64,000 nucleotides of DNA from Martensiomyces pterosporus (GCA_025201845.1 MU603987.1:1-64000), one strand, 5' to 3'. Counted from the stretch's first letter, positions 46,100 through 57,756 are shown. The notes: generated by a model not told the origin, from the sequence alone. Numbers and translations are program-made.

Positions 46100-47161
46100 T
46101 CAAAGCAAACCGCAGTCGCGCAAATTAGTTTGGATAATGATATCGTTAACAGCAGCCATCACAAACTTGATCTGGTTCGTGTCAGTCGCGCACGTAAAGT
46201 GTGTGTAAATCTGCTTGGCGTCAGACTGGTTGAGCGAAACGAACCGCTTGAGGATGTATTCGGATGCCGCGTCGATGTCGTTGCCTCCGTCAAAGTCCGG
46301 GAAGTAGCTCTTCATCGGCGAGTGCGGAAGCTTGTCGCGGAAAATGTCCATCTTGTTGAGGAACAGAATGATCGATGTCTTTACGAACCACCGTGAGTTG
46401 CAGATAGAGTCAAACAGCGTCAGCGCCTCCTGCATGCGGTTGACCGTCTCGTCCTCAATAAGCACCTGGTCGTACTCGGAGATGGCAACGAGGAACAGGA
46501 TTGCTGTGACGTTTTCAAAGCAGTGGATCCACTTCTTGCGCTCAGAGCGCTGTCCGCCGACGTCAAGCATGCGATATGTGAGCTCGCCAACCCGGAATAT
46601 CGTTTCGTTGATGCCTGTGGTTTTGACTCGCGAGCGCAGGACGTCCTGGTCTGTGGGCAGGTAGTCTGGCTGGCAGATTCGGTCAATCGAGTCAAAGTAG
46701 TATGACGCAGAGTCGTTGAGCTGGAACTCGTTCGACCGCCTAAAGCACGCGATGACTCCCCTGTCTGTCCACAGAGTTCTGACTGCGTCCGCAACGTCTG
46801 CCGGCAGAACGTCTGCCTCAATCTGGCTGGGCATGCTCATGATGACGTTCGAGTGCACCTGGTATTCGGGGCGCTCCAGCGGAATGTGCAGCGTGTCCAT
46901 GGCCTCGAGAAGAACGCGCATTGACTGGATTGTGTTGGAGAAGATGACCTCCTTGAACGACTCGCGCTCTTCGCGGCTGTAGCCGCCGTCGTGAATGAGC
47001 TTCATCTGCTTAATGATGGTGCTCTTTCCCGACTCGCCGGCACCGAGAAGCAGCATCTTCACCTCGTTGCGCATATTCATGCGGTCCTTGCGGAGCTGGT
47101 TCTCAATTTCATCGTTGGCGCGCTTCTCGTCAAGGTCCTCTTTGCTAGCACCGCAGCCCAT
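46100..47161 (-). CDS. Heterotrimeric G-protein alpha subunit, fungal group I (G-alpha-i-like)
   Basis: 353 residues without introns, the standard length for group I. It couples membrane receptors to effectors such as adenylyl cyclase in mating, nutrient sensing and development. All nucleotide-binding motifs are intact: GAGESGKS (40-47), RVKTTGI with the GTPase arginine R178, DVGGQ (200-204), NKMD (269-272) and TCAT (323-326). The N-terminus MGCG carries myristoylation (Gly2) and palmitoylation (Cys3) sites. The C-terminus CGLL has the cysteine (C350) four residues from the end that pertussis toxin modifies in Gi-type subunits. The start is fixed by the lipidation motif. It faces a long gene-free interval shared with the velvet gene. 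Confidence 0.97.
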   Translation of the reverse strand: MGCGASKEDLDEKRANDEIENQLRKDRMNMRNEVKMLLLGAGESGKSTIIKQMKLIHDGGYSREERESFKEVIFSNTIQSMRVLLEAMDTLHIPLERPEYQVHSNVIMSMPSQIEADVLPADVADAVRTLWTDRGVIACFRRSNEFQLNDSASYYFDSIDRICQPDYLPTDQDVLRSRVKTTGINETIFRVGELTYRMLDVGGQRSERKKWIHCFENVTAILFLVAISEYDQVLIEDETVNRMQEALTLFDSICNSRWFVKTSIILFLNKMDIFRDKLPHSPMKSYFPDFDGGNDIDAASEYILKRFVSLNQSDAKQIYTHFTCATDTNQIKFVMAAVNDIIIQTNLRDCGLL

Positions 47162-50100
47162 TTTCGCCGAAACAGAGTGAAACCTACTGCGCTAAGGCCT
47201 GCTCGAGTCTTGAGGAGCTGCTGCTGGTAAGTATGCGGAGAGAAGAATAAAAGCACAAGCGCAAGGAAAAAGAACGCGGAAAAGGCGTACACGTTGTCTA
47301 TAGATTCAGACAGAGCAGAAACAGGAAAAAGAGGGCTGTCATTAGTATTTAGTGTGGATAAGAGCGCAAGAGAGGCAAGCTGCAGGGGTGGGGGATGTGG
47401 TGGCGGGCGACCTGGGGGTAGCCTTTATGCAGCCAATAGCAGCAGCAAACGCGAATACGAGTGGCAACAATAATTGCAAAGCGCACATACAACAAGCACA
47501 GCAAGTGGCGGGCTGCCGTTGCATGGGGAGTGGTGGAAGTGAAGTAACTGAGCAAAAGGGACACGCACACCGAGAAGTGGATAGGGGAGGCAGCTGATAT
47601 CGGGTCCAGAAGGAGCGCAGTAGGAGAGGGTAGCTTGACGTATTTGTTTGCTGGTGAATGACGAGGGCGGCGAGGGCGACGAGTGGCACTGGCTGCGAGT
47701 GAAAGGAACCCCAGTACAGAGCGCTCACGGGTCGCTGTTTAAAGAGCAGAAAATGGATGTTACACAGTGCGCCAAGCCAGCCACAGCGCCAGAGCAGAAA
47801 CACCGAGAGCAGGAGGAGCAAAGGAGTGGCCGTGAGTAATTGTACAAGGGAGAGCAGGGCCGAAGGCGAATAGAGGAATAAGTAGCAGAAGACAGTCCGT
47901 CTGGGTTGAAAAGAAGAGAAAAGGAGGGGCTGCCGAGACACTCCAGGCAAGGGCAGCCAGAGAGGTGGAGAGGGTAGAAGCACACCGCACGAGGCTTAGT
48001 ATCCCCTGCGGCAGATCGAAATGGAAGGAAGCGCATTCAGCAGCAGCTAGAGGCAGCAGTGGGATATGGCAGCTTGGTGATTGCAGTCTTGTCGGTTCAT
48101 TAGGCTTAGAAGCTGCGCCTCAACTACTTGTCAGGAGCAGCAGCAGCAGCGAACAGCAGCTGCGAGTGCGGGATTGAACAAACAAATAAACAAAGAAACA
48201 AGGAGAAAGCTGCAACAATACCAGACAATAGACAACGCAGCGACGCCAACGCACACCGCAAAGCAAAGCACTGAGAAAAAGCCATACAGCAGAGTGTCTT
48301 AGCAACACAGCCGAGCAAACAGGACAGGTGGCTTATTCAGCGCCTTTGCGCTGGGGAGGAGAGAGAGGGAGACTGCTTGTGTGTGGGTATGAGTAGTGCG
48401 CGCGAAAGCCACAGAGAAATACAAAGCAAAATAGGATCGATAAGTGCGCTCCATTTGCACGGCTGGGACAATTGGGCCTGTCCGGTGCTTCTTGCTGCTG
48501 CCGCTGCTACTTGCGAACTGGAGGCTCGCAAGCAAACAAACAATAGGGACAAGTGTGGACGCACACATACCAGGAGCGAAATAATAAGCCTCGCTATGTA
48601 GGGCTCGCCTTTTGTTGACGCAGAGGGAGGGGTAGCGGAGGCAGCAGGGTTCGTATGAGGGGTGACAGGAGGTGCAAAGTATCACGAGAAGACTTGAAAA
48701 TGCGTGTGTATGTATATGCTGAAAGGAGAAGAAGAGAAAGGAGAGCTGTGTGAGCAGCAGTGCGCAGGATTGCCTCTTGCAATATAGGCCTTGATGGCGC
48801 CAACCAGCGTTTACATGTGCGGCAAAGCGCAAAAGGGGTGCCCATGGCCATTGGGGATATGCAGCCAGCAAAGGGGAAATCAGCCAGGATAGCGAAGGAT
48901 TTACATCCTGCGTGCGTGTGTTGGGCGCGCAAACGGATGGACAGCACATATTCCAGATTCCACAGCGAGAAAGGCGTGTGGGATCTGCGGCGACGATGGA
49001 AGAGGCAGCAAGGCCCAGCGTGGTGCCAAAAGCACAATGGAGCTGAGCGCGCTGTTCTCTGATAGGGTTAATACCAGCTGCACGCATTAGGTTGCGCCTG
49101 CTCCTGCTTCTGCTGCTTGTGATATCTGAGGACCAGCCAGGATAAATGGCTGCATAAGCCCGCATTCGGGCCGGCGGTCCGCGGAAAGCAAGGCGGCCAG
49201 GCACCTGCTTGGCCCCATCCTTCGGAGACCAAAGCGCAGGACTGGTGCCTGCCAGCGAGTGGATGCGCACTAAGGACAGGGAAATGTGGGAAAGCCGAAC
49301 AGATAGTATACTGCAAACAAACCCTGACAGCTACGTAGGGGACTTACCGAGGCAGCCAGGGCACGGTACGGGTGACTGTGGAAGGCTGTGTTTTGTGCTG
49401 GGCTACAAGCAGCGTAGGGCAAGCAAGCAGTACTTGTATGTGTGGACCTTCAAGTGTTCTGTGTGGATGCAAGCGTATAAGAGAAGAGGTTGGTGGTGGT
49501 GATGGTACGAGAGAGCAAGGAGCGGCTGCCTGTGTTACCAAGAGCGTTGAAAATGGATAGGGAGCAGGAAGACGTGTATGTCGTATTTCTGGCGTAGAGC
49601 AAATTAAATAAAGCAAGCTGAAGGGAGGAGTGCGAAGAGAGATGAAGAGAGCACCAGCACCCGAGTGGGTGTTTGTGGCTAGAGCTGAATGCTGGTGTTC
49701 AAGGCCAGCTGTCCCCCACGATAATATGCTATTTTTCTTTATTCGCCGTAGCCGCCGGTGTGGCAACTGTTGGGTATCCTTTGCAGGCAGGGACGGAAGG
49801 AGCCGCGGTCGAGAGAGCCGAATCCGGGAGCTGGCGAGGTCGGCGTGCTAATCAGCAGATTGGCTGATTTTCTTTGCTGCCTGAGGCAGATTGTGTGTAT
49901 TGCAGCGGTGTCCGCCCAGTGTGGAGCGACTGTAGATGTGTAAAGAAGCAGCGCTGAGAACAGAAGCAGAGATAAATGCAAAAGCAAGGCGGGAAGGAAG
50001 TGCGCACAGTTAGTAGCCTTGAAGCAGCAGAGGCCGCTGCCACTGCCTGCATGCTGCCAAACCAAGAGAAAAATGTACACATTCAGCGCATGATCAGCCA

Positions 50101-52145
50101 CGCATTCGACTATGGCTGTGCAGCACAGCGCTCTTTGCGCCATTGCATTTTACTTGCTGCTCACAAATGTGGCATAGCTGCACAGCACCGCCAGGCGTCA
50201 CCACCAGCCCCTGAGGCAGGCGCAATGGCTTCTCAGGTCTCTTTAGCCATTTCCACGCACAGCACTCATGACCACCGCCTCTCAGCCACACCCCTTGCCA
50301 GCATAACCTACGCCAAATTAGACGAGCCGCAGAAAGGGCTTACCAAAAAGCTATCTTCGGCAAGCAGCTGCAGTTGAGCGAGTTTCATGGCAAATAGCAG
50401 AAGACTGCATCAAGATACTCTCTTTGTGCATCACCACTACTCACCAGCTTACTCCGCTTGCACAATGAATGTGGCATTGAATCCCAATGAATCTATGTGT
50501 TCAACAGCCAGGGAACGCGTTGTTTGGGTCACAGATTCCGATGGTATAGCCAGAAGGCCTCCGGGAAAAGCCATGCGGTGCGCTGTAGCTATATGATGCC
50601 TGCGAAAGCTACGCTGTGTTTGTTCAGCAGCAGAGAGAACGGCAAATGCCCATTTCCTCATTGCACTAAATTCCGCTAAATGCAGGCACAAAGCACACAG
50701 ATTCCTATATTCTATGCCCCAGCACTGCGTGAAGGCGGTTTTCGATGATGAACTATTGGCAGCATAAACACCTGTACCAGACTGGATGCACAAACAATCA
50801 ACTTCGCTTTGTTTGCCTTCTAGCAGACGCCCGATATTTTGCAGGAAAATCTGTGTGCATGGTGCCAGCGAGCTGACTGCCTATCCACTAATTTACAAAG
50901 GCATATCAGCGATTTCTACACAGCGCTGGCTGAATAGAACTCTAGACTGATCGATGGGTGCTAGAAACCCAGCACTTATATCAACTATTAGGCATTTTCT
51001 GGTTACTAAGGCAGCGTTCATATTATTGCTCATATGCTATATAAAACACGCTGCTCCGCATTCATTTGTACCCTTGCATGCATTGTGTCCAACAAACCAA
51101 GCAATGCTGGAATCACACAAAGCGTGCCATTCACAGAAGACCCGTATATACTGCTGGGGTTGCACAATTCCAGTGACTGGAGCCACCGAAAGCCAAGTCA
51201 AGGCACAGTGCAGTTATTATGCCGATGGTTTGGCGATTTGCGGGTTTCCAATAGCGCCAACGCAGCAACAACGGAGGGTAGGCTGTACCATTTTGGCAGA
51301 ACTGTGCTGTTTGAAAGCCTGTACCATATCAGCAGCCAAGGCGGTGGATCTGGTCTGTCGCGGCAATACCAGGTGGACTGAGGCGTTGTGGTCCCGTGTA
51401 AGCACTAGAACTGGCAGCAAGCAGATCGTTTATGGCCAAGTACGGCGCTGGTGCAGGAAAAGAGGGTGAAGAGGGTGGCGGACCATGCAGATGGGGCAGG
51501 GTGTGGAGAAAGAGACAGGAAGGACGCCGCATCTCATGCATAGCCGACGTGCGCGTATGCAAGTGGGTGTGCGGGGGAAGACAAGAACGGCGCATATGCG
51601 GTATGTGATTTGGCAATCACACACTCTGTTCCGAATCGCAATGGGTCGGAAAGTTGCTCCTCCCTCGATTTCTCTGATTGCCACGCACAGTGTAAGCCCA
51701 AACGGATTGGCAGGCAAAACAACAACACAGCGCACTAGGGCAGCTTAGAGCTAAAATATGCAATAGCTTGGGGGCGGCTTTCTAGCAAGCACTTTTTTTT
51801 TTTTTTGATCGGAAAGCAGCTGCACGCTGAGCAGCGACGGTGGCCGCGCTGCCGCCTATCTAAGCTGCACACCCCACTCACCAGCGCATTGTCTCGCAGA
51901 TCGACAAAAATAGAGAGCAGGCTCTGTATATGGCTATGCTTGGGCCACCGGCTCCTCTCCCCTGCCCAATCCACGCCACTCCACGCTCCACACAACCTCC
52001 ACAGCATGCACATAGCCGCGTTCAGTCATGCAGTGAGGAGCATAGCGAGCAAGCCCGCTCATTGCTCTTTGGGCACGGGAGTGAGTGCCAGTGCCGATGC
52101 AATGCAATAGGGCGGGACGGAATGGGCTGGAGCTGGACTATTTAT

Positions 52146-52191
52146 GCCGCTTTCGTCAATTGCTGCGTGCCGCTTTCGTCAATTGCTGCGT
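52146..52191. repeat. Perfect 23-bp tandem duplication
   Basis: Two adjacent copies of a 23-base unit beginning GCCGCTTTCGTCAATTGC, followed by a partial third start (GCCGCG). It lies in the gene-free interval, and the identity of the copies suggests a recent duplication. Confidence 0.9.
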
Positions 52192-52225
52192 GCCGCGTAT
52201 CGAAAGGCAAGAAACAAGGCGGCGG

Positions 52226-52263
52226 ATAGACAGACAGGCAGGCAGGCAGACAGGCAGGCAGGA
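52226..52263. repeat. CAGG/CAGA tetranucleotide microsatellite
   Basis: About nine tetranucleotide units of CAGA and CAGG form, ending in GGAGG. Confidence 0.85.
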
Positions 52264-52923
52264 GGCGCACATATGCCAAAACTCTGTTCCCATGCTTTTG
52301 CATTTCCTGTTCCCTACCCCGCGCCTGTTTATAATTGCTATTTTATCAGAGTTTCTCTACCTATCCTTTGGTTCGCTTGTTTCCCTCGCTGTTTCCTACT
52401 GCCTTTTTGACCACCGCCCCTTTGCGACCAAATCGGGCGCAGTCTCTTTCTGCTTCCAAGGACCACTATAGCCGCACCAAGCTAACAGGCATACGCGTGC
52501 CTGAATAGCAGGCCACCTTGCACGGCTGACATCGCCCCCTCTTATTGCCCAGCACAAATAGCACAAACACTCGCTTACACAGCACTCAGACGCCTCTTTT
52601 CTGGCTAGCAGGCAGGCTGAGGACAGCAGATCAGTCGCATAGCTCCAAAGCCAAGTGGCAAGAGATAGAGAGAGCATGTTGGCAAGGCTTTTGTGGGGCC
52701 ATTGATTATTGAGACTATTGCCGATTGACAGGCAGAAAGGAGGCGTACTTGACAAACACAGCCCGGCTTTTTTGTTTCCTGCTTACAATATCAGCAGCTG
52801 GTTTACCAGACGGCGGCACGCCTACTTTTGCTCGTTCGCCCTTGTCCCCGTCGCTCCATTCGACGTCCTCGCCAAAGTTCCATCTGCCACCCTTGTAGTT
52901 TCTCCCGTCGCTGGCCAGCCAGC

Positions 52924-52955
52924 CTGGCTATCTGCCTGCCTGGCTATCTGCCTGC
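52924..52955. repeat. 16-bp tandem repeat, two copies
   Basis: The unit CTGGCTATCTGCCTGC occurs twice without mismatch, followed by CTGGGG. Confidence 0.85.
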
Positions 52956-53126
52956 CTGGGGTTTGGCCCACTGTCTCGTCTCACTCGATTCTCTCATCCT
53001 AACCTACCCTTATTTATCCCCAGTGGGTCGTCTGAGGGGCCCGCAAGTGAGAGGCTGCCAGGCTTGTATTGTTAATACTGGCTTTAGTTTATTTCGCCCT
53101 GCTGTCTTATTCCGACCAAATCTCAA

Positions 53127-53180
53127 GCACACGCACACGCACACGCACACGCACACGCACACGCACACGCACGCGCACAC
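53127..53180. repeat. (GCACAC)n hexanucleotide microsatellite upstream of the velvet gene
   Basis: About nine copies of a GCACAC unit with one interruption near the end. It lies about 215 bases before the velvet ATG, so it would be in the promoter or leader. Confidence 0.9.
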
Positions 53181-53395
53181 TAGTTATCTGAGCCTCCTCG
53201 CTCCGTCTCTCTCTTGCTGCTGCGCGTGTTTATTTAACTAGCTCATCTTCGCTTGCTCGCCTTCAGCTCCCCTCTCCCCTCTTTTCTGCATCTCTTTTCT
53301 GCACCTCTTTTCTATCTGCTTTCTACCTCGCACGTCTGCTGCAAGAGCAGCAGCCTTGTTTTATTCCTGTTAATCACCAGCCTAAATATTCCACA

Positions 53396-54761
53396 ATGCT
53401 GTCACCAAGCAACTCATCGACACGGGCATATTCACTAACCGTTGTTCAGCAGCCAAAGCGAGCGCGAGCCATGGGATTCGGTGAGCGGGACCGGCGCCCT
53501 GTTGACCCGTGTCCCATCGTGCAATTGCGAATACAGAACGCTGACGGCATCGACGATCAGGAGTAAGTTGCCGCCTTTCCGGTTTCCCCGTCTCTCCTCC
53601 AATGCGAGAATTGCACCTGCTCGCCAGACATTCGCTGTAGTAATGTTGTGCGCTCTGACATGCTCCCTCCTTATCCTACCCGCTTGTGAGTGCATGGTGT
53701 CTCTGGCACCCTTTGACTCGACCTCCGCTGATGCATCCGCCACTGTTTCTGGTTCCAAGTGCCCTTAATGGGCGGCACGCATGTGCATCCAGAAATGAGC
53801 AGCAAAGCAGCACCAGCAGACAGCTTCTTTCCCTGCTCGGTTGCTGTGGAGCAGCTACTTGCATCGCTTGCTTGTCCATGCTTTGCGTTGCACATGAACA
53901 CTTATCCACCTCCCCTTTCCATCTTCTAATATGGTGAGCAATGTGCATTGTGTGCAGCACACTAGTCTGTTTCCGCCTCTTTGCTAAAATAGGAATGTGC
54001 CATGTAGATGGTAATAGCCCGCCCCCTCGGCTCCTATTGTGCTGGTGTCCCTAATAATGCGCGCAATTAATAATCATGATATTGGCTGCCATTGTGCACC
54101 GCTTGTTCTCTTTCTCATGCCATTAACCTATTCAGCCTTTACATTTGTCCATCATGCACACACAATGTGCCTTTCCAGTAGGATGCTGTGGCAGCAAGTA
54201 TTTGTGGTTCATGCCACTCTGTTCGACGAAACAGGAGCCACCGAGTGTTCTTTGGCTTCCATCACAGATGCCATGCAGCCGCCGCTGCAATCTGGCGTTA
54301 GCAGCCAACAGGCGATACTGGGGTCGTTGGTATCGTCCGCACACCATGTAAGAGATCTCTCGGATGCGCGTGGGTGCTTCTTTTGCTTCCCTGACATCCG
54401 CGTGCGACTGCCTGGGAGGTTTTGCTTGCGGTTTACCCTGGTTCAGATACCACCCACCGAGCTACAACCCGTAGAGTACACAAATATACTTGCAGAGGTC
54501 TTCACCAAGCCATTTGTCGTTTACTCGGTGAAGGATTTCCCTGGCGTCGACGAGTCCACCGCCCTGTCTAAAAAATTCAACCTCCAGGGTGTAGCCATTC
54601 CCATCCGAAACAAGGGCCGGTTGAAACACTGCAAAAACACAGAGGACAATAATGATGATGTCAGTGGTGGCGGCGATGGCGATGGCGATGGCGATGGTGA
54701 CGGTGACGGTGACGGCGATGGTGACGGCGATGGTGACGATGACGACGACGATGACGAGTGA
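53396..54761 (+). CDS. Velvet-domain regulator (VelB/VelC-type), two exons
   Basis: Exon 1 (53396-53562) and exon 2 (54179-54761) give 249 residues. Velvet proteins are fungal DNA-binding regulators with an NF-kB-like fold that couple light and nutrition to sporulation and secondary metabolism. Exon 1 encodes the first conserved block: VVQQPKRARAMGFGERDRRP followed by VDPCPIVQLRI, close to VelB and VelC. Exon 2 supplies VFVVHATLFDETG, ILGSLVSSAHHVRDLSDARG, CFFCFPDIRVRLPGRFCLRF and VYSVKDFPGVDESTALSKKF, in the family's order. The donor GAGTAAGT, the CCAG acceptor and phase 2 on both sides fit. Neither exon is complete as an independent protein. The C-terminus is an Asp-Gly repeat ending in poly-Asp, encoded by a GATGGC/GACGGT minisatellite, which is unusual for the family. 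The first ATG is used. The exact subfamily is uncertain. Confidence 0.9.
53563..54178 (+). other. Predicted 616-nt intron of the velvet gene
   Basis: It starts GTAAGT and ends CTTTCCAG. Conserved velvet sequence resumes immediately afterwards, so no domain residues appear missing. Other ORFs inside it have no family resemblance. Its length relative to other introns here leaves room for a further small exon or alternative splicing. Confidence 0.75.
54672..54760 (+). repeat. Asp-Gly-coding minisatellite at the velvet C-terminus
   Basis: Imperfect six-base units (GGCGAT, GGTGAC, GGCGAT) then GAC/GAT triplets, in frame with the velvet gene, encode GDGDGD repeats and poly-Asp. Confidence 0.9.
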
Positions 54762-56974
54762 TAAATATTGCACAACCCATCCAACATAGACTGCTTTCGC
54801 TCTCTCGCAGCCTTCCTATTACCTATCCAATCGTTATTTTCAGTTTTTATTGGGTTTCCTTGGAACATATTATGCCCTGCCTCCTGCCTCCTGCCTCCCA
54901 ACAGTTCAGATTCTCATACACCCTCTCAGCAAAGCCTGCCATTTGGTTAGCATGCAGGGGAAAAGGCATACAGGGGAGAAATGCGCGTGTTTCTGGGGAT
55001 TTCATATGAGAACTATGTGGTGGCAGTGTGAGAGGAAAGGAGCACCCAAGATCCAGGCTGCTCTGCTAGGAAGCAGTGCTTGAGCTAGCTCACGAGTATG
55101 GCACAGAGTGAGGGTTTTTTGCTCCACGCTCACGCCCTTGTTTCTGTTTTTACCGCAGCCGAAAAACTGATGTGCCTGTGCAAGCGCAGTGTCTGGTTTG
55201 CTCCCGAGTAAGAAAAACGAGGTCACTGGGTCACTCCTCCCGCCCTTCACAAAACACAAAACGCACAGCACATACTGCAGTGCTATTGTTTGATGTCAGA
55301 TGTGTTAGGTGCGCGGATGTGCGAGAGAGGGGAGAGAGGCGAACAAAGGTACACGGTGAAAGTGCATGTAAGGCTGAAGCAAGGCAAGCCTGAACGAGCC
55401 GTGTAAAGGAGTTGCTGGGTGTGGCAATTGGCAGCGGCAAGAGCAAAAGATATGGCTAAGGCGGATGGTGCCGCAGCTGGCATTGTCTTTTCTACACACA
55501 ACGCACCGTCTACTCCGAGCCATTCTACTCTGCTATGCCCGTCGTCGTTCAGCAAGCGTCTCCACACATACACATAAATACACGCTACATTTGTGAGCCA
55601 TTCATCGCCTGTTGCCTATTGTGTCTATGACGTTTCCTTGCCATATCGTCTATGAGACGGGCTCTTTGTTTTGCAGAGCAAGCGAGACAATTTTTTTTCC
55701 TTCGTGTTCTTTTCTTTGATATCCCAGGCCTCCCAGCTCTGCACAGTAGCTCAATAGTTTGAGCAAATGAACTGCGCGTAGCAGAGAAGGCACGGGTGTA
55801 CAGGCCGAATAGTGTGCTGCTGCTATGCATTGATGTTGAGTAGAGGAGTGGGGTGCTCTCGGAAAAGACGCTGAAGTCATATATGCACTGTATGCATGTT
55901 GCTCCCCTCCTCCCTCCTCCTCCTCCTCCCCCCACGCGAAGCACACATACACGCAACACACCAAATAAGATGCTTTATGCCATTTCTGGCCGGCCGCAGA
56001 ACAATAAGGCAAATAAGGACATCTAGTGCGTCGCCATACATGTCCCAGGCAGAGCAGAGGCTGTCGACAGGCTATAGCAAGGCAATTCATCGCGTCCCGA
56101 CGTAAACACAAGGTATGCCCGCGCACACATCCACATCCACATTCCCTTGAAGCTGGACGAAACAACGACACCACAGCTGCATGTCCCCACAGACTGAGCG
56201 AGGAGCTACATCTGCTCAGCGTGACGCTTTTAGACATGTCGAGCAGTGTCTGCCCCCATTAGGCATTAGCTAGCAGTCTCCTAGCTCTCCCCTGCCCACT
56301 CACCCCTGCAGATCCCGGAAGGCTGTTTGATTTTGCCCTTGTATTTACGTGACGTCCCCAAGTACCGACATTTCGGTCAATTGAGCAAGCCGAGAAAAGC
56401 ACGGCATCCCTGCACTTGCTCTCACCCAGAAAAAGCCTGACCGTAATGAGTACCAGGGGGTGATGTGTCGCTTTGGTTGAGCAGAGCTCAAGAGCAAAGC
56501 ATGTCCCGGCATTTGATTATGCCAGCTGAACAACTGCCCAGCTGACACCATCCTCTGCCGTCCCGCCGCATCTGCGTTGGCTAGCGAGAGGTGGGGAGAG
56601 AAGCCGATCTTTTCCTTGTGCAAACACACACTCGGAATAGGCGCCCCCACAGCCTTGGGTGCCATCGCGTACCCACTCGCTCGCTCACTCGCACGCTATA
56701 CACCTCGGCCCCCCTTTTTTTTCACTGCGGCTCCGTGTTTGTGCGCCCAAAAGCTTTGCTGCTGATAGGATCGTGCTGCTGTATCGTATGGCGACATCAA
56801 AGGGAGTGCTCACACAAGCCCTTCATCTCTCGTTGCTTTAGATCATTTGTGTATCAGCCTAGCCTAGTCTCCCAGGCGTATGACGTCAAAATAGCCTGAT
56901 ATAAACTATAATGTGTGCTGTGGAGAAGGGGAGAGCATACACGCTCGCCTGTTTACCGCTTCCATTTCACTGTG

Positions 56975-56980
56975 TATAAA
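56975..56980 (+). promoter_or_regulatory. TATA box of the C2-domain gene (or of the short ORF)
   Basis: TATAAATA in the context GTGTATAAATACTC, followed by CT-rich sequence. It is about 180 bases before the short ORF ATG and about 780 before the C2 gene ATG. Confidence 0.6.
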
Positions 56981-57157
56981 TACTCTGGCCCTCCTCCCCT
57001 CTCCGAATGCCAGGGTTCATATCATTGTCCAACATCCTAAATCGTCCTCTGCTCCATACACAAAATTTCTGCTACTGCCACATCCATAGCATACTTTCTG
57101 TTCCCAGCCACATTTCCTTTTTCATATATCAGGCACTGCCATACCCCTCATAGCACA

Positions 57158-57235
57158 ATGTCTGTCAACCAAGCAGCCCTGAATTCGGCAGATGCAACCA
57201 GAGCCAACCGCGACTGGCCCGTCACCACAGACTAG
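57158..57235 (+). CDS. 25-codon short ORF, probable upstream ORF in the C2 gene leader
   Basis: ATG at 57158 in a favourable context (CACAATG) opens 25 codons (MSVNQAALNSADATRANRDW, then PVTTD) and ends in TAG. It lies downstream of the TATA box and upstream of the C2-domain gene. It could be a translated leader ORF that regulates the main ORF, a first exon, or chance. No family is recognised. Confidence 0.35.
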   Translation: MSVNQAALNSADATRANRDWPVTTD

Positions 57236-57756
57236 CACTTGGCAAGGCGCCCAGGCGCCCTAGCACATGCGGTGAATGTGCCACCCGTTTGCCGGCCCAA
57301 GCCACCGCCGCTGCCACATCGTCCGGCCAACTCGAGCCTTATTTGCAAGCAGCCAATTGCTTTTCATAGTCGCGTTACCATGTACTCCCAATAAATAAGA
57401 AGCTAGCCACCAACCTCTATCCATAGCAGCCCGTTCAGCACCACCATTTAACGCATATCTACGTATATGCCGTTTCCATGTATTCTGCATAGTGTCCGCT
57501 TCTGGGTGAGCGATTCGGCTCGCACCAATTTCTGTGTGGCAGCTCGATTGCTGGCACACATTGCTAGAGCTGCCGATTTCCCTGAAAGAGTGCATTGATT
57601 TCTCCTAGCAAGCACACACCTAGCTCCTGGGGATTCCATCCAGTTGTCAAATCGGGCAGCTGCCACAACCACCCCTCCTTCTTCTACACAGCTGTGCTCC
57701 CACTTTTCCTGCTCCCCCGCATACTGCAGATACACCACACATACACTGGCCTGCAA

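Larger units (their letters stand above)
47162..53395. promoter_or_regulatory. 6.2-kb gene-free interval between divergent G-alpha and velvet genes
   Basis: No coding gene, tRNA or transposon is recognisable in either strand. It contains several simple repeats, listed separately, and a pyrimidine tract at about 53255-53335 with repeated CTCTTTTCTGCA just before the velvet ATG. The longest ORF (48299-49270, minus, 323 codons) is compositionally odd, has no domain and overlaps nothing conserved. As both flanking genes are transcribed away from it, the interval probably holds their promoters, long leaders or noncoding RNAs; this is inference. Confidence 0.6.
54762..57756. other. 3-kb noncoding interval between velvet and C2 genes
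   Basis: No gene was recognised. A CTC-rich microsatellite lies at about 55904-55935. A TATA box (56975-56980) and a short ORF (57158-57235) near the right end probably belong to the promoter and leader of the C2-domain gene. The rest appears unstructured. Confidence 0.5.

Noticed and set aside
48299..49270. 323-codon minus-strand ORF in the gene-free interval
   Set aside because: No domain, erratic composition with many Cys/His/Thr repeats from simple sequence, and no coherent pattern; most likely a chance frame.
53127..53180. Possible CRISPR-like array
   Set aside because: Units are six bases with no spacers; it is a microsatellite.
53442..53768. Plus-strand ORF of 108 codons overlapping velvet exon 1
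   Set aside because: It is in another frame; the velvet frame in the same bases shows conserved residues.
54039..54178. Start of the velvet protein at the upstream ATG of the exon 2 frame
   Set aside because: These residues have no velvet similarity and the first conserved block would be missing; the acceptor at 54178 explains the frame.
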